Assembly: GCA_025766275.1 (NCBI GenBank)
Contig: JAFKAC010000031.1
Span: 248,001 to 312,000, forward strand
DNA length: 64,000 bases
Direction: 5' to 3'
DNA from: Lactarius indigo
Taxonomy: Eukaryota > Basidiomycota > Agaricomycetes > Russulales > Russulaceae
A program made the position numbers and the translations under genes. Below, one piece after another: positions 44,426 to 55,683 of this stretch; position 1 is the first letter of the stretch, and every line of letters begins with the position of its first letter. The notes below the pieces were generated by a model. The model saw only the letters and a list, made by a program, of their open reading frames with translations. It was not told the origin of the DNA and did no database searches.

Positions 44426-44964
44426 TGTCACGTTTCGGACTTTCTGTGTTATGGTACGACAGTGATTAGGACCCTTACTGTACCGGTTGCAACTACGGCG
44501 GTAAGGTAGATTAGTTGCGGACTTACTTACGGTGATACGGCGGTGCGATAGGTGATAAGATACGATAGCTGACTGATGACCGACGCCACTAGTACTGGTA
44601 CTAGTGGTATTAGGGTTCGCGTTGTTTCTGCGATACGTTGGACGCTTACTTACTGTGACTCATAGCGGCGCTTCTAAGCCCGCTCGACTTGTATTTAACC
44701 TGCTTTGTGAAGACCAAGATACGCCATCTTGGTCTTCTTGAATCGTCACTTGTTTCCTTTTTATTTGCGACTCAATCTCTCTCATCTCTGAATCATAACT
44801 TGGTGTCCAACTCCGTTTGTGACAGAATAAGACTAAAGCCTTGCCGGTGTACCTTCGCGTATTCACTAGGGCAAGTACACGGACCTCCGCGTCGTCGTGT
44901 CGAACGCTGAGTTGTTATCGCCTCTCCCGAGCTCAAGTCGAGCTGACGCTGTGACGGCGTTACA
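44426..44964 (+). repeat. 3' LTR of element 2
   Basis: 539 bp, apparently identical to 37078-37616. It is preceded by a purine run, GAAAAGGGGGTGA (44413-44425), the polypurine tract. Confidence 0.95.
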
Positions 44965-45966
44965 GTGTCCCTGCAACCTCTCCATCCCATCCCGAGGGTT
45001 GATGCTGGTGACGCGTGGGCCTTCGATTTTGTAGGTCCACTCCCAAAGACATTGAGAGGCAACAAGTACTTGCTTACGGCAATGGACTTGGGAACTGACT
45101 GGACCATTGCCCAAGCCATACCTCAGCGCTCGAGCAATGCTGTTGTCGACATGCTCCGCTATATCATCTACACCTATGGGAAACCTATCAGCGTTCTCAC
45201 CAACAACGGAGCAGAGTTCCTGTCTTACGACATGGAAAACATGCTGCGCCAGCTGGAGATACAACATTTACGCACCTCGCCCTATCATCCTCAGACTAAT
45301 GGGAGACTTGAAAAATTCAATGACATCCTGACGCAGATGTTAGCGAAAATGACCGCCCCTCAAAAACAAAATCAGTGGGATGAACTACTTCCCGATGCGC
45401 TATTGGCCCATCGAGCGCATACCAGTTCATCTACGGGTGTGTCACCTTTCTTTCTGACATACGGAAGAGAAGCACGCTTACCGAGCGAAAGGATCTTCGA
45501 GGTGTTCCAACATAATCTGACAGACAAGGAAATTGGCTTCCTCCAGCACCGACGGCTGGAGCATGTTCAAAATTTGGCTCGCTTCCGCCAAGAAGCCGAC
45601 GATCGAGCAGCGTCCCAACTGGAAAAGGAAGCGTCCCAGCGAGAAGACCAATACCGCGAAAAAGGGCTTGGTATTGGAGATTTGGTGAAGAGACGGCATG
45701 AAGCCGGTACGAAACTCCATCCGTGCTGGGATGGCCCGTTCATCATTCGAGACATTACTGATAAGAACACTTACCAGCTGCAGACGCAACACGGTTACAT
45801 TCTCAAAAATCTGTACAACGGTACCAGACTTCAGCGATACTTTCCATCTTCCTGTTCTCAAAGTGCCTTGTGGTTTGCGAGTTCCGATCTGCAAAAGAAG
45901 GACACGGCAGCAATGCGAAGACAAAAGCAACAAAAAAATGTTCTGGGATCTTCCAGCCTTCGATAA
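44965..45966 (+). pseudogene. Element 1 Pol, second part (integrase core and C-terminus)
   Basis: Continuation of the frame broken by element 2; the apparent start is only the duplicated target GTGTC. The integrase core has the first Asp (WAFDFVGPLP), then VLTNNGAEF where related elements have T-D-N-G, so the second catalytic Asp is Asn (codon 45202-45204, AAC; GAC to AAC is one G-to-A step). The Glu is kept (NGRLEKFND). A DNA-binding C-terminal region follows (KRRHEAGTKLHPCWDGPFIIRD). TAA is at 45964-45966. No chromodomain is seen, so this is a different lineage from element 2. Confidence 0.88.
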
Positions 45967-46095
45967 AAAATATTTCGCCTCCTTCCGCATCCAGATTGTT
46001 TGGTTGAGTGTTTGCGTTACGGTATCCATTTTCGGTTTTCGATATTCTCTCTTCCTGATTGTGACAGGAGTCACAAGAGACTGACAATGGGGTGA

Positions 46096-46380
46096 TGTTG
46101 TGAACACATGACACATCCGTTAACCTGTGACTCGCAGATATTATTAAGACGACGTGCAAGCCTGTGTATTATAGGTATTCCAAGATTGTCTCCCTTCTCA
46201 AGTCTCAGATATGCTCCTGTAGGAATAGGAGAGGGCTGCGTCAGCGCGACATGCAAGCATAGTAGCTCATGTATTTAAACAGCGAGTTTGCGACTGGAAT
46301 CACAGAATTCTCTCACCCATTTTCCCTGCCGTCACAAATCATTAGTCATCCGAAGTCACACGGAGGTGGGCGACATCACA
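46096..46380 (+). repeat. 3' LTR of element 1
   Basis: 285 bp, same ends as the 5' LTR, preceded by CAATGGGGTGA (polypurine-like). Most differences from the 5' LTR are CpG in one copy and TpG or CpA in the other, mostly decayed on this side. Confidence 0.93.
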
Positions 46381-46384
46381 GTAA

Positions 46385-47159
46385 GACAGAAGGGGAGCGG
46401 GCACGTGCCGTCTCATTTGTCTCTGTCGCTTCGGCGAATCCTCTTAAGGAATGGCAGAAGGGTCCGCGACGATTGGTTTCGCCACAGGGACCACATAGGG
46501 CCGAAGGAGTGCAGCTAGTAGCCCCTTGAAAGGAGATTGCGCTGCCAGGAGCACCTGTAGGAGCGCCAGCTGGCTGTAATAGCTGAGCAGGAAACCTTCC
46601 TCCCTCCCCCATTCGTGCTCTCCCCCCATGCAACCAGCCCGAATCTCTCGAGACTGGTCGGCATCCTAAATGGTCTCGGAAGGATGGCAGTCAAGATAGC
46701 TGTAGCCCCCTGACGAGAGCTTTCACAGGCTTGAAACCGCTACTGACCCCCTCTTTGCCTGCCTCTGGGTAGATTGCATTGATCCTTATCCTCGGAGACG
46801 GGTGGTAAATGGATGCACAATGTAGGATAGACAGCTCGAGTGCCTTTTTAGCACAGAGACTCGACTATGCCCTGCCGTGCCATAGGGTATAGTCCGTCAC
46901 GGTCCACCTCGTCTCAGAACGGTTGATTTTGCTCCATAAAAATCTTACAGTAAAATCTGACTCAGTTGTGCGAACTTTACAAGAACACAGGGCCGTCCTT
47001 TTACTGCTACGGGGCAGCGGCTGCGGAACACCATCAACCGTTTGGGTGTCTTCGTCCCACGTCCAACAGAGTACGTTTCATCAAGTTAACGTGATTAATT
47101 TGAAGGCGCACTGCGTCAACCCTATCGTCTCATACATTGATATGTAGACAGGCAGCGAC
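46385..47159. other. Unassigned DNA between element 1 and the inverted ankyrin fragment
   Basis: Short frames on both strands at 46376-46633 carry no recognised motif, and I cannot support a gene. This is the right side of the target in which element 1 landed; it does not clearly continue the spacer repeat seen left of 32412. Confidence 0.4.
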
Positions 47160-47790
47160 TGCGTAGCGTCGTTGATCCATCGGACAAGCGTTTGCTATGC
47201 GAGGTTCCGTTGAACCAAGAGCTGTACATCCGCCAGGCGCACCAGCTGTCGCCGCGTCACGCAGAGCGAAGCACGTACGCGTCGTGGTGCCTGCTTCCAG
47301 TCTGCCCTCGCCTTCATCTGCCTGTTTCACTGCCTCGTTCTACCACGCACTGGCAGTCTCGACGGTGAGCCCCTCCTCCATGCGACCCGTGAACGCGAGG
47401 AGCTCCGTTGTGACCTTGCTGCCGTCCGCACGGAGCCCGTCCGTGAGCAGCGTGTCCAGCGTAGCTCTCAGTTTGGGAATTTCTGCCTTCTGTTTCTCTA
47501 CGTCGAATGACGGTGACTTTTGCGAAGTACGCAGGTAGTGAATCAACATTCATCAGCAGCTCTGTTGCTCTAGGAATCTCCATGGAACTGGTCACTCGCC
47601 GCGGGGGGCCCTTCAGACTGGCGATGTCCAGTGGCGTTTTCCCGACGTTGTTTTCTGTGTAGAGGGGTTGCATAGGACTGTGCTCGAGGAGAACTTCCGC
47701 AATGGCCGTGTCCGCATTCTGTACCGCAACGTGTAGAGGAGTAGACCTATCCGCATCTCTAAGTAAGAGAACAGGGGCTGTGATTGCCAG
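47160..47790 (-). pseudogene. Inverted partial copy of the ankyrin gene 3' end
   Basis: Read on the minus strand this matches the plus strand at about 53520-54155: the ankyrin motif STPLHVAVQNAD, the segment GKTPLDIASLKG, the block PRATELLMN, then KQKAEIPKLRATLDTLLTDGL and TTELLAFTGRMEEG. It covers only the last part of the gene, has its own frame breaks and lacks a start, so it is a fragment. With 53520-54155 it forms an inverted repeat around the ankyrin gene. Confidence 0.8.
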
Positions 47791-48198
47791 ATGAGTGTTG
47801 CAATATCAAATGCAAATAACAGAGACGTACCGTATTGGAAGCTTTCCTAGACGTCTGAGGCATAAGCTCGTGCGTCAGGATGCTACTTTCATGTATGCCT
47901 GCATGAATGGAGGAGCACCATCCACTTGCACTTCGCCCGGAATCAGGCGCCCGAGTTTGGTTCTCCTTGAGTCACCATGCTCTTTGAAATTCTGGTCTCT
48001 ACATTGTTCTGTGATATCATGTACCATGGGAGCGGGGAAGAGAGGTGAGGATGATTGCTGATGACTCGAAAGAATTGCCAAAAGAAAAGGCATAAACTGA
48101 ATTAGGTGTGAGTCACTAAGCGCTTATTACGAGAGTTTTCGACGCGACGCGACGCGACTCGACGTGATCGAGGGCGCTACCGGGCATGATCTGATTTG
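47791..48198. promoter_or_regulatory. Upstream region of the ankyrin gene
   Basis: Contains five tandem CGACG-type pentamers at 48140-48164 (one unit is CGACT), 35-59 bp before the ATG. No gene is supported. Confidence 0.4.
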
Positions 48199-51100
48199 AT
48201 GTTGTCTAGGTCACACCTGGCATTTCGGCGTCTCTTGCTTTCACGACAAGTACAAAAGCCAGTCATCGATTCGAGATTATTTTCATCTACTCCCAACTTA
48301 CTACAAGCCGATATTCAGTCCATGTCACAGAACAAAGAGGCTACCCAGTTTCTCTCTCGAATTGCCACTTTGCCAAAGGGCCCTGTCTCTCTCGATCATG
48401 TCCTCCAGCCATCGCTTGACGATGAAGGCGAATTGCGCAAGCTATTTGCAACCGACAAGAGCAATGCCCGTCTCAGGGACATACATGTCGGCCTCGTCGA
48501 TGTTTTTGCTGCCCCGAGCGATATAAGAACCACAAGGGCACGTGTCGTCAAGGACGATGCAGACCGAGATGCTCAACACGTCATGGCGTTGCCGAGTTCA
48601 TTGAGGCGCGAAGAAGGTTCCCCGGCTATGGTCGAGAACCTTGAAGCGTTCAAGAAGAATTGGAGTATTTTCACAGAGAACTTCAGCTTTCTCAACTCAC
48701 AGACTGGAGCTAATGTGAATAGCTGCTGGAGGGTCCGTTCAGGCGTCTTTAATGCCACTACCCAAGGCAGCAACAGGCAGTAAAAGGGCCATGAGGAAGC
48801 ATTTTCACGATAAAGCCTTTCCTTCGTCCGATGTTGATCTCTTTCTCTATGGTTTGACAATAGAGGAGGTATGTTCCGCCCTTCCTCCTGCGATCGCTTT
48901 TTTTTATGTGTTTGGGAAGGCAGGAGCGCAAGATCGTCAGCATATATGAAGCTATTCGTGACTCGGTTCCCTGGGACGTCACTTGCGTCAGAACAAAGCA
49001 CACTGTCTCCATTCATTGTAAGTGTTACATAGCATTGATATGTCATTTGATTCACTGGGAATTTCAGCACAATATCCGTACCGTAGCATTCAGATTGTTC
49101 TTCGTCTGTACAGCTCTCCTGCTGAGGTTCTCACGGGTTTCGATGTCGACGCGCCGTGCTGCGCCTATGATGGCGATCGTGTGTGGGCGAATCCACGTGC
49201 CATCGTAGCTATGATGCGCCAGGCTAACACGGTCGATATGACGAGGCGTTCGCCCTCGTACGAAGTTCGACTCGCCAAGTATTCGTCCCGCGGATTTGAG
49301 GTCTATGTCCCCGGGCTAAAACGCGACGAAATTGATCCCACGGTTCGTCCAATCTGTCCTTTTAGTGTATCCTGTTCCCTGCTGATGTATTCGACCAGAT
49401 CTACGAGCGTGCTGTGGCCCGCGTTCAAGGCCTCGCTCGCCTACTCGCAATTGAGAAGCTCGCAACACTAGAGGCACGCACCCAGTATCAACACCGACGC
49501 AGTTTGCTACGTGGTCGGCCGGTCAATGGTCGCTCATCATACATACGAGGTGGACATAGGTACAAAGGTGATCCTGAAAGCGGACGCCGTGTTTAGTGGA
49601 TTGGAAATGAGTGATTACGACATCGTCAATTTGCACATCCCATACGGCCCAGGATGGGACGCCAGGAGAATCGAGAAGCTCATCTACAAAACTGTGAGTT
49701 CCGGCGTATCGCCTCAGTGCCTATCTTAATCGCTACGCTACAGGATTTCGGTGCAAATTGTAAGTTATTTGTTAGCACGATCAAGCTTTGAGTACTCAGT
49801 GATTGTGGGGCAGCTCCGTACAATCCTAAGAACAAGAACCGTCGTCTCCATCGGCACTCCGCGTTTTTTGGCACAGTGGAGGAGTGTATCGAGGACTGTT
49901 GTGAAGTAAGACCAAAATCGTATTATCATGACAACGTCGAGGTTGACACCCTGCCGCTGCAGCTTTGTCCGGAACCTAAGAACGAAGAGGAACATAATCT
50001 ACAAGACGAGGAGGACAAGTCAGTATGTTCGTGGCCGGATCGCGTGCGTGTAAGCCTTCCCTCTCGTGTGATGTGAGACACGAAGGCAATTTTACTGACG
50101 ACTCGCGCAGGTTCATCGAAGAAGATCCCGGAAGACAAAGTATTTCCGGGAGTTTTAACCCTATCGACGAAGGCGAATGGAGCGAAACTGCCTACGTTCA
50201 AGCAACAGCCAAATTTTTCGGTGCTATCAGTAAGAATGACGCGCTCGCGGTCAAGCAGATGATCGAGGACGAGGAAGACCTTACTAATCTTCGGGACCAT
50301 GTCGGGCGTACTCCACTGCACGCCGCTATTTTGTCCGACAGCGTTGAGGCCGGTTGCGTCCTCATCGATGCCGGTGCTCGCATGACCGCACGGCTTGTTG
50401 GTGGTCGTACCTCTCTTCATCTCGCGGCTCAAATGGGGCGGGTCTCTCTTGTGAAAAAGATGCTTGAACGTAGCGCGTATAACAAGGAGAAGGCAGGAGG
50501 AAGAGAAACTCAAGATGGAAGAGGCTGGTGCCCCCAAAGAGACCGACGGCGTGCGTATGAGCAGCGAGGACGACTGGTCGTCCGACGAGTCCGACAATGA
50601 CAATCCTCACCGAAAGCCTCCGGCTTACACGAAAAAGGACGAGCTAGAAAAGGATTCGGACCCATTGGAAGACAACGAAGAGGAGCCCGATATATTGGAC
50701 ATTTCTGTCCATGATTGGGACTTTGGCCTAACTGCTCTCGGCTATGCCATCCTCTCTGGCTCGCTCGAGGTCGTCGACGCGCTGCTTGTTGCGGGTGCAG
50801 ATCCAAGTTTCGTAGCCCATACGAAGAACGTGAACCCTCTGCACCCACTTGCATTGACTATGTACACCCAGGACGAAGAGTGCGCTGCGAAGATTGCTGA
50901 ACGGCTCGTCGCTGCACATGCGATCTCATCGACGGCAGATGACAGTTTATTCACCATATTCCATCGCATCGTAGCTTGCGGGAAAGACCAAGATCGTAGC
51001 GTCGCTCCTTTCCCACGACCCGAATGCCAAGAAGGTTCTCAATAGTCCTGCCTGGCACGGGTACGGGCTCGTGTTCCCCATTGTCTCGACGGTTTTGGGG

Positions 51101-54100
51101 GGTGACTATGCAACGCTGTCTCTGTTACTCGCTCACGGTGCCAAGCTTGTATATTCGCCAGAGGACGTCTCCAGGGCCGAGGAGAAGCGGTGTGTAGAGA
51201 ACCTTCACCCGTGAAACCGGCGGATCTTGATTGACAATCAAATAGGACGGGTTACCTTTCTCAAGCAGTGGAATATCGAGCTCGCATCTATTTTCCAATA
51301 GAAACTGCTCTCGGCCGACGCGACGAAGTTATTTCGCTGCTGGCTGCTCTTGGTGCTGACGTAGAGATACCAATCAAGTCATCCATCACCTCATATACTC
51401 AACTTACTAGTCTGCTCCAATGGACTTCCAAAGCTGTCTCGTTTTTGGGGTCCAAGACCACACCAAAACGAAGAAAAGCACCCGGTAATCTTCCCGATTC
51501 TCCAGCCGGCGATGATTGGAGTCAATATCGTGCATATCTCGCTACGGTCCTGCCTCATTGCAAGAATAAAGACATAGGATCTGCTAGCTCGCGAAATGCT
51601 GTGAGCTCTCAGGAAGAGGACTACACTGCAGCGACGAAGGATTATTTCACTTTCGCAGAGTCCGTTCTGCGTGCTCACGGTGCCACCCTTCCCGAGGGGG
51701 CATCGTCCATCGGAACAACCTGCTACTGGTAGGATAGGAATTCAGAGGCCAGTTCCTTCCCAAGTATCTGGGTACACCCGCCACGCAAAGTACTCGACCA
51801 CTCCCGTCCCCGTCCATCTGAAAGTGTTTTACGACGAGCTCTATGAGGCGTGCTGGAAGGGGGATAACGCGTCCATTCGGGAGCTCTGCTTGCCCAAGCA
51901 GGTTGCGGACGGGAAAGAGCCAATTCAGATAGTCGTGCAAACGGCGGCTCTTGATGATCCTTCGTATATATCGACCTGTGCGCTACCAGTCAAAGCTGTC
52001 CTTGAAAGTTCGGTGGTCTGATATTTGTTTCATAGGCTGGACGCCATTTTTCCTCGCTCTGCATCGCCGTCACTGGAATACTGCACGGCTCGTGCTCGCA
52101 ATTGCGAAGGCTCAGTATCAGCCACCAGACACCGAAATGGACGGGACGAGTGGCGCAATTCTACGTGGTAAGCTATCTCCAAGTCCTAACATTTGCGTAG
52201 GACATGCCTGATCTCGCGTCGTTAGATGACTCCGATTCAGATGAAGGAGAAGGAGAATACGACTCTGACGAGGACGACTACAGCGACTACAGCGAAGAGA
52301 AACCAATAAACTTCACCGACATCGCCGCAAGGCCGTCCTCTGTTCGTACTGATGCCCCCCCGAAAAAGTTGCTTGAACTCCAAAGCACCCTTCTCCAAGC
52401 GGGCCGCAAGCGCGTTTCTTGCAACCCGCTGCAAAAGACGATATTAGAAGATGATTTCGAGGCATTCCTCCACACTCTCGATTTATATGAGTTCGCTGGC
52501 GCACTAATCTGGCCAGATTCTAGGGCCTATGACTTTGCCGTGGCGCTCGACCGCCCCGACATGCTCGATGAACTTATTCGTCGCTCAGGCGTCGGTATTC
52601 CCATCCCCTCCAATACGGCGAAGGCTAGTGGGGCGGACTCGAAGGTCCCTGAGGAACGCGTCTACCTCGGACTTAAAGTTGGAGGCAAGCGACGCGCGGA
52701 CATCGCAAACCATAGCCAGATCCAGCGCAAAACTCTCACGTACAACTATGACTTGCTCCGCAGTGCCATCAAATCTGGCGCAACCAAGGTTATCGACTAC
52801 CTCGCTGGATCCCGGCCTATTGCAGCATTCACACATTATGCAGAATCTCACGACGACGACATCGCGCAGTACTTGAAGAGTATTGATGATCTAGGCGCTG
52901 TCCTCCCAGATCTCCTTGGCTGGAAACCCGATGAATTGAACGAGTCGCCGCTTCTCTGTGCTGTGATCGACGATAAAATAGATGTCTTGAAGCAGCTGTT
53001 CGCGCTTAAGCCGAATCTGATGGAGGAGGCGCTTCACCTACGGTGCGGGTAATAGTAATTTTCTTCATTTCCGTGGTGCTAATAGCGGGATAGTGTGAGG
53101 TTCATAGGTTTCAATCCACTCCTAGCGGCTGCATATTATTGCTCTGGCACGGAAATTATGGATTTGTTGTTGGAAAAGGGCTGCGATCCGAGCGAACGTG
53201 ATTTCCGCGGGTGGGTCTAATCTCTGGCTTAATATCTGAGTAGTTGGTGACGGACATTCTCCAAGTTGGAATATTTACCACCTCGCTTGCCTGTCCTCCA
53301 ACAACAAGGGACTCAAATTCGTGGAACATCTACTCAAAACACTCCCGGAGGAGCTGACGCACGAGCTTATGACTCAGACGTCTAGGGAAGCTTCCAATAC
53401 GGTACGTCTCTGCCATTTGCATCTGAGATTGCGCTACTCAACTAGCGACCACAGCCCCTGATGTTGGCCGTAAAGCGCGAGAACGCCGCAATTGCGCGGA
53501 TCATTCTAGAGTTTGGGATTGAACCTGGTGTTCTCTTAATCAGAGATGCAGACGGGTCCACTCCTCTACACGTTGCGGTACAGAATGCGGACACGACCCT
53601 TGCGGACGTTCTCCTCAAGCACGGGCCTACGCAGCTCCTCTATACAGAGAAACTGCGTCGGACAGACGCCACTAGACATTGCCAGTCTGAAGGGCCTTCC
53701 GCGAGTGACAGGTTCCTATGGAAATTCCCTAGAGCGACGGAGTTGCCGATGAATGCTGAGCACCACCTGCGCACCTTGCAGAAGTCACCGCCATTCAACG
53801 TGGAGAAACAGAAGATAGAAATTTCGAAACTGCGAGCTACACTGGACTACGCTGCTCACGGACGGGCTCCTCGTGGAAGGCACCAAGCTGACGACGGAGC
53901 TCTTGGCATTCGCGGATCGCATGGAGGGGAAGCTCGCTGTCGAGACTGCGCGGAAGAACTGAGGCAGAGAAACAGGCAGGTGAAGGTAAGGGCGAACTGG
54001 AAGCAGGCACCACAGGCGCGTACGTACTTCGCTCTGCGTGATGCGGCGGCAGCGCGTCCCGGAACGCGACAGCTGGTGCACCTGGCGGATGTACAGCGCT

Positions 54101-54298
54101 CGGTTAAACGGAACCTCGCACAGCAAGACTGAGGGGACGCTCGTCCGCTGGAGCGAGCGTTCGCGGATGGCCGACAAGGAAGATAATGAAAGCGACCCTG
54201 AAGTGCAGCGTATTGCAGAGTTGAAGGCGCGGAGTCTGTTCTCTCGGAGTATCTACAGCTATAGGCGCGTGGATGTTTACGGTGAAGACCAGCTTTGA
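48199..54298 (+). pseudogene. Large ankyrin-repeat protein with a nucleotidyltransferase-like motif (frameshifted as assembled)
   Basis: ATG at 48199. Exons readable at the 5' side: 48199 to about 48868 (with three 1-bp breaks near 48685-48722), 48924-49017, 49068-49342, 49399-49693, 49744-49759 (16 nt), 49814-49905, 49963-50049, 50111 onward; more exons follow to TGA at 54296-54298. Further breaks lie near 49500-49560, 50490, 50990, 51690, 53655 and 54130. The first 30 residues (MLSRSHLAFRRLLLSRQ... LFSST) look like a mitochondrial presequence. AAGGSV (about 48722-48738) and FPSSDVDLFLYG (about 48818-48850) resemble the G-G/S and D-h-D motifs of nucleotidyltransferases. QYPYRSIQIVLRLYSSPAEVL, IPYGPGWDARRIEKL and EEDPGRQSISGSFNPID are conserved in mushroom relatives that I recall. 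Ankyrin repeats follow (GRTPLHAAILS, GRTSLHLAAQMG, GSTPLHVAVQNAD). Function unknown; it may be intact if the breaks are assembly errors. Confidence 0.75.
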
Positions 54299-55683
54299 AG
54301 ATGCTGGTAGTAGATCGGGACATCGGCTGAGGGACCCCAGCGGCTTTTCAATCCGTTGGTGGAGATCATTTGTATGATTAGTGTAGTGTGGGCCATCCTT
54401 TTCTGGCCGAACCTTAACATGAGAACCAGGAGGTTGCCTTGACACGTCGCCTGAAAATCAAACAGTTACAGCTAATGTAAAATGTTAGACTGGAACATTA
54501 TTGACGGACCTTTCTTGGAAGAACGCCAAATAGTGTCTTGCGATGATTTGGAGTTGTCACGGTATGGCGAATTGGGCGAGTAGACTGTTGGAGTGGCTGG
54601 CTCTCTAAAACCACTCTGGATTGAGGTCCTACGGATAGGACAGACATGCCAGTGGGGAGTTGTCGGAAGTCGTAGAGGGCATTGTGCAAGTGGAAACAGG
54701 TCCAAACAGTGGTCATGAGGTATATTTTCTCAGCGTCAGTATGAGTCGATCAAAGCGAGGCAACTCCACCAGCGGGCGGCTGGAGGTGATTTATGCAAAC
54801 CGAGTCGCCGAATTGTCACGGTTAATGGTAGAAACGGGCGAGAATTTCTTGCTCGGCACTGTCTTCTCCACCAAGTCAGTGGTCGCACACCAAGCGTCCT
54901 CTGCTGTATTGTGGCAAACACAAAATTGTCCAATCCTCCCTTCATTCCTCGCATCAGTCACACGGATCCACCATAATGAGCCCAAAAATATCCGAGAGGA
55001 TAAGCCTCCGTATTACCCCCTTCTTCCAACCAGTAGCTGCAATATCAATACACGGTCAAAGGTTCTTGAAATTGGACTATTGTTCATTCATTTCTAGGAT
55101 TCTAATTGCTTGTTCTTCGGTGCCTGCGGGGCACCAGCGTAGCTAAAAACATAGGGCCGATTATCAATCGTGCAGGGGTCTCACGAGGATTTTCAAAGGC
55201 CGGGCCGGACGCACTACCAACACCGCTGCCGTCCTCCGCGAGACCCATCTCCACCCGCTTCTCGACCTCATCGCCAAGTAAGATCTATAGCACCTCCCGC
55301 ATGCACTCCTTGAAGCTAGGACAATCCTGGTACAAACTATCCACACAAACAAAAGGTACATCAGTGCCAGTTCTGCATCGCGAGTCACTAATCACTTACT
55401 TTCAATCAAGGCGGATCGCATACGGCTCGCCGCCTACCGCCGACGCCTTTGTTGGCCCCGCGTCCTTCCAGAGCCCGCTGGCGTAACACACCAGGAGCGC
55501 GACCGTCACGACGGCACACATGCTCAGCCGCGCGGGGCGGCGCATGACGAGCGCTGCGTCGCGCAGGGAAAACCCCGTCCGGTACATAGCCGAAGTGCTC
55601 CTGCACAATCTCCTGCCTCTCCAGGCGCTGAAGCGTGGCAGTAACGAGTTTCTCCGGATCTCTCTTTCGAACACCCATTTATT
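54299..55683. other. Unassigned region; possible small minus-strand membrane protein
   Basis: On the minus strand an ATG at 55676-55678 opens a frame (MGVRKRDPEKLVTATLQRL) which, after a frame change, gives RLSMCAVVTVALLVCYASGL, a possible membrane segment near 55500. A later stretch near 55120-55280 reads DEVEKRVEMGLAEDGSG. These could be exons of one gene, but I recognise no family and the ATG is five bases from the AP-3 mu stop. Frames at 54470-55100 are not recognised either. Confidence 0.3.

Larger units (their letters stand above)
37078..44964 (+). mobile_element. Ty3/Gypsy chromovirus, element 2 (recent, nested in element 1)
   Basis: LTRs 37078-37616 and 44426-44964 (539 bp each, TG...CA) look identical by eye over their length. 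The 5-bp duplication GTGTC is perfect (37073-37077, 44965-44969). Gag and Pol frames overlap with a -1 slippery heptamer; Pol is open for 1579 codons and ends with a chromodomain plus a long extension. Leader features point to Tf1-type self-priming. It is the youngest and most complete mobile element in the window. Its insertion split the integrase of element 1. Confidence 0.95.
32413..46380 (+). mobile_element. Ty3/Gypsy LTR retrotransposon, element 1 (host of a nested insertion)
   Basis: LTRs 32413-32697 and 46096-46380 (285 bp each, TG...CA) flank gag and pol in the order protease, RT, RNase H, integrase. GTAA flanks both sides (32409-32412, 46381-46384), a 4-bp duplication, or 5 bp (AGTAA) if the terminal A is counted as target. 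Element 2 (37078-44964) interrupts pol; without it the element is about 6.08 kb. The two LTRs differ at nine positions that I count, all transitions and eight of them at CpG. Two in-frame TGA codons (34463, 37064) and an integrase Asp to Asn change mean this copy is not autonomous. Confidence 0.93.

Noticed and set aside
44965..44967. A separate integrase gene starting at GTG 44965
   Set aside because: GTGTC is the duplicated target of element 2; the frame is the continuation of element 1 pol.
54660..55097. Plus-strand frame of 145 codons
   Set aside because: No family motif and no convincing splice context; kept only as unassigned DNA.
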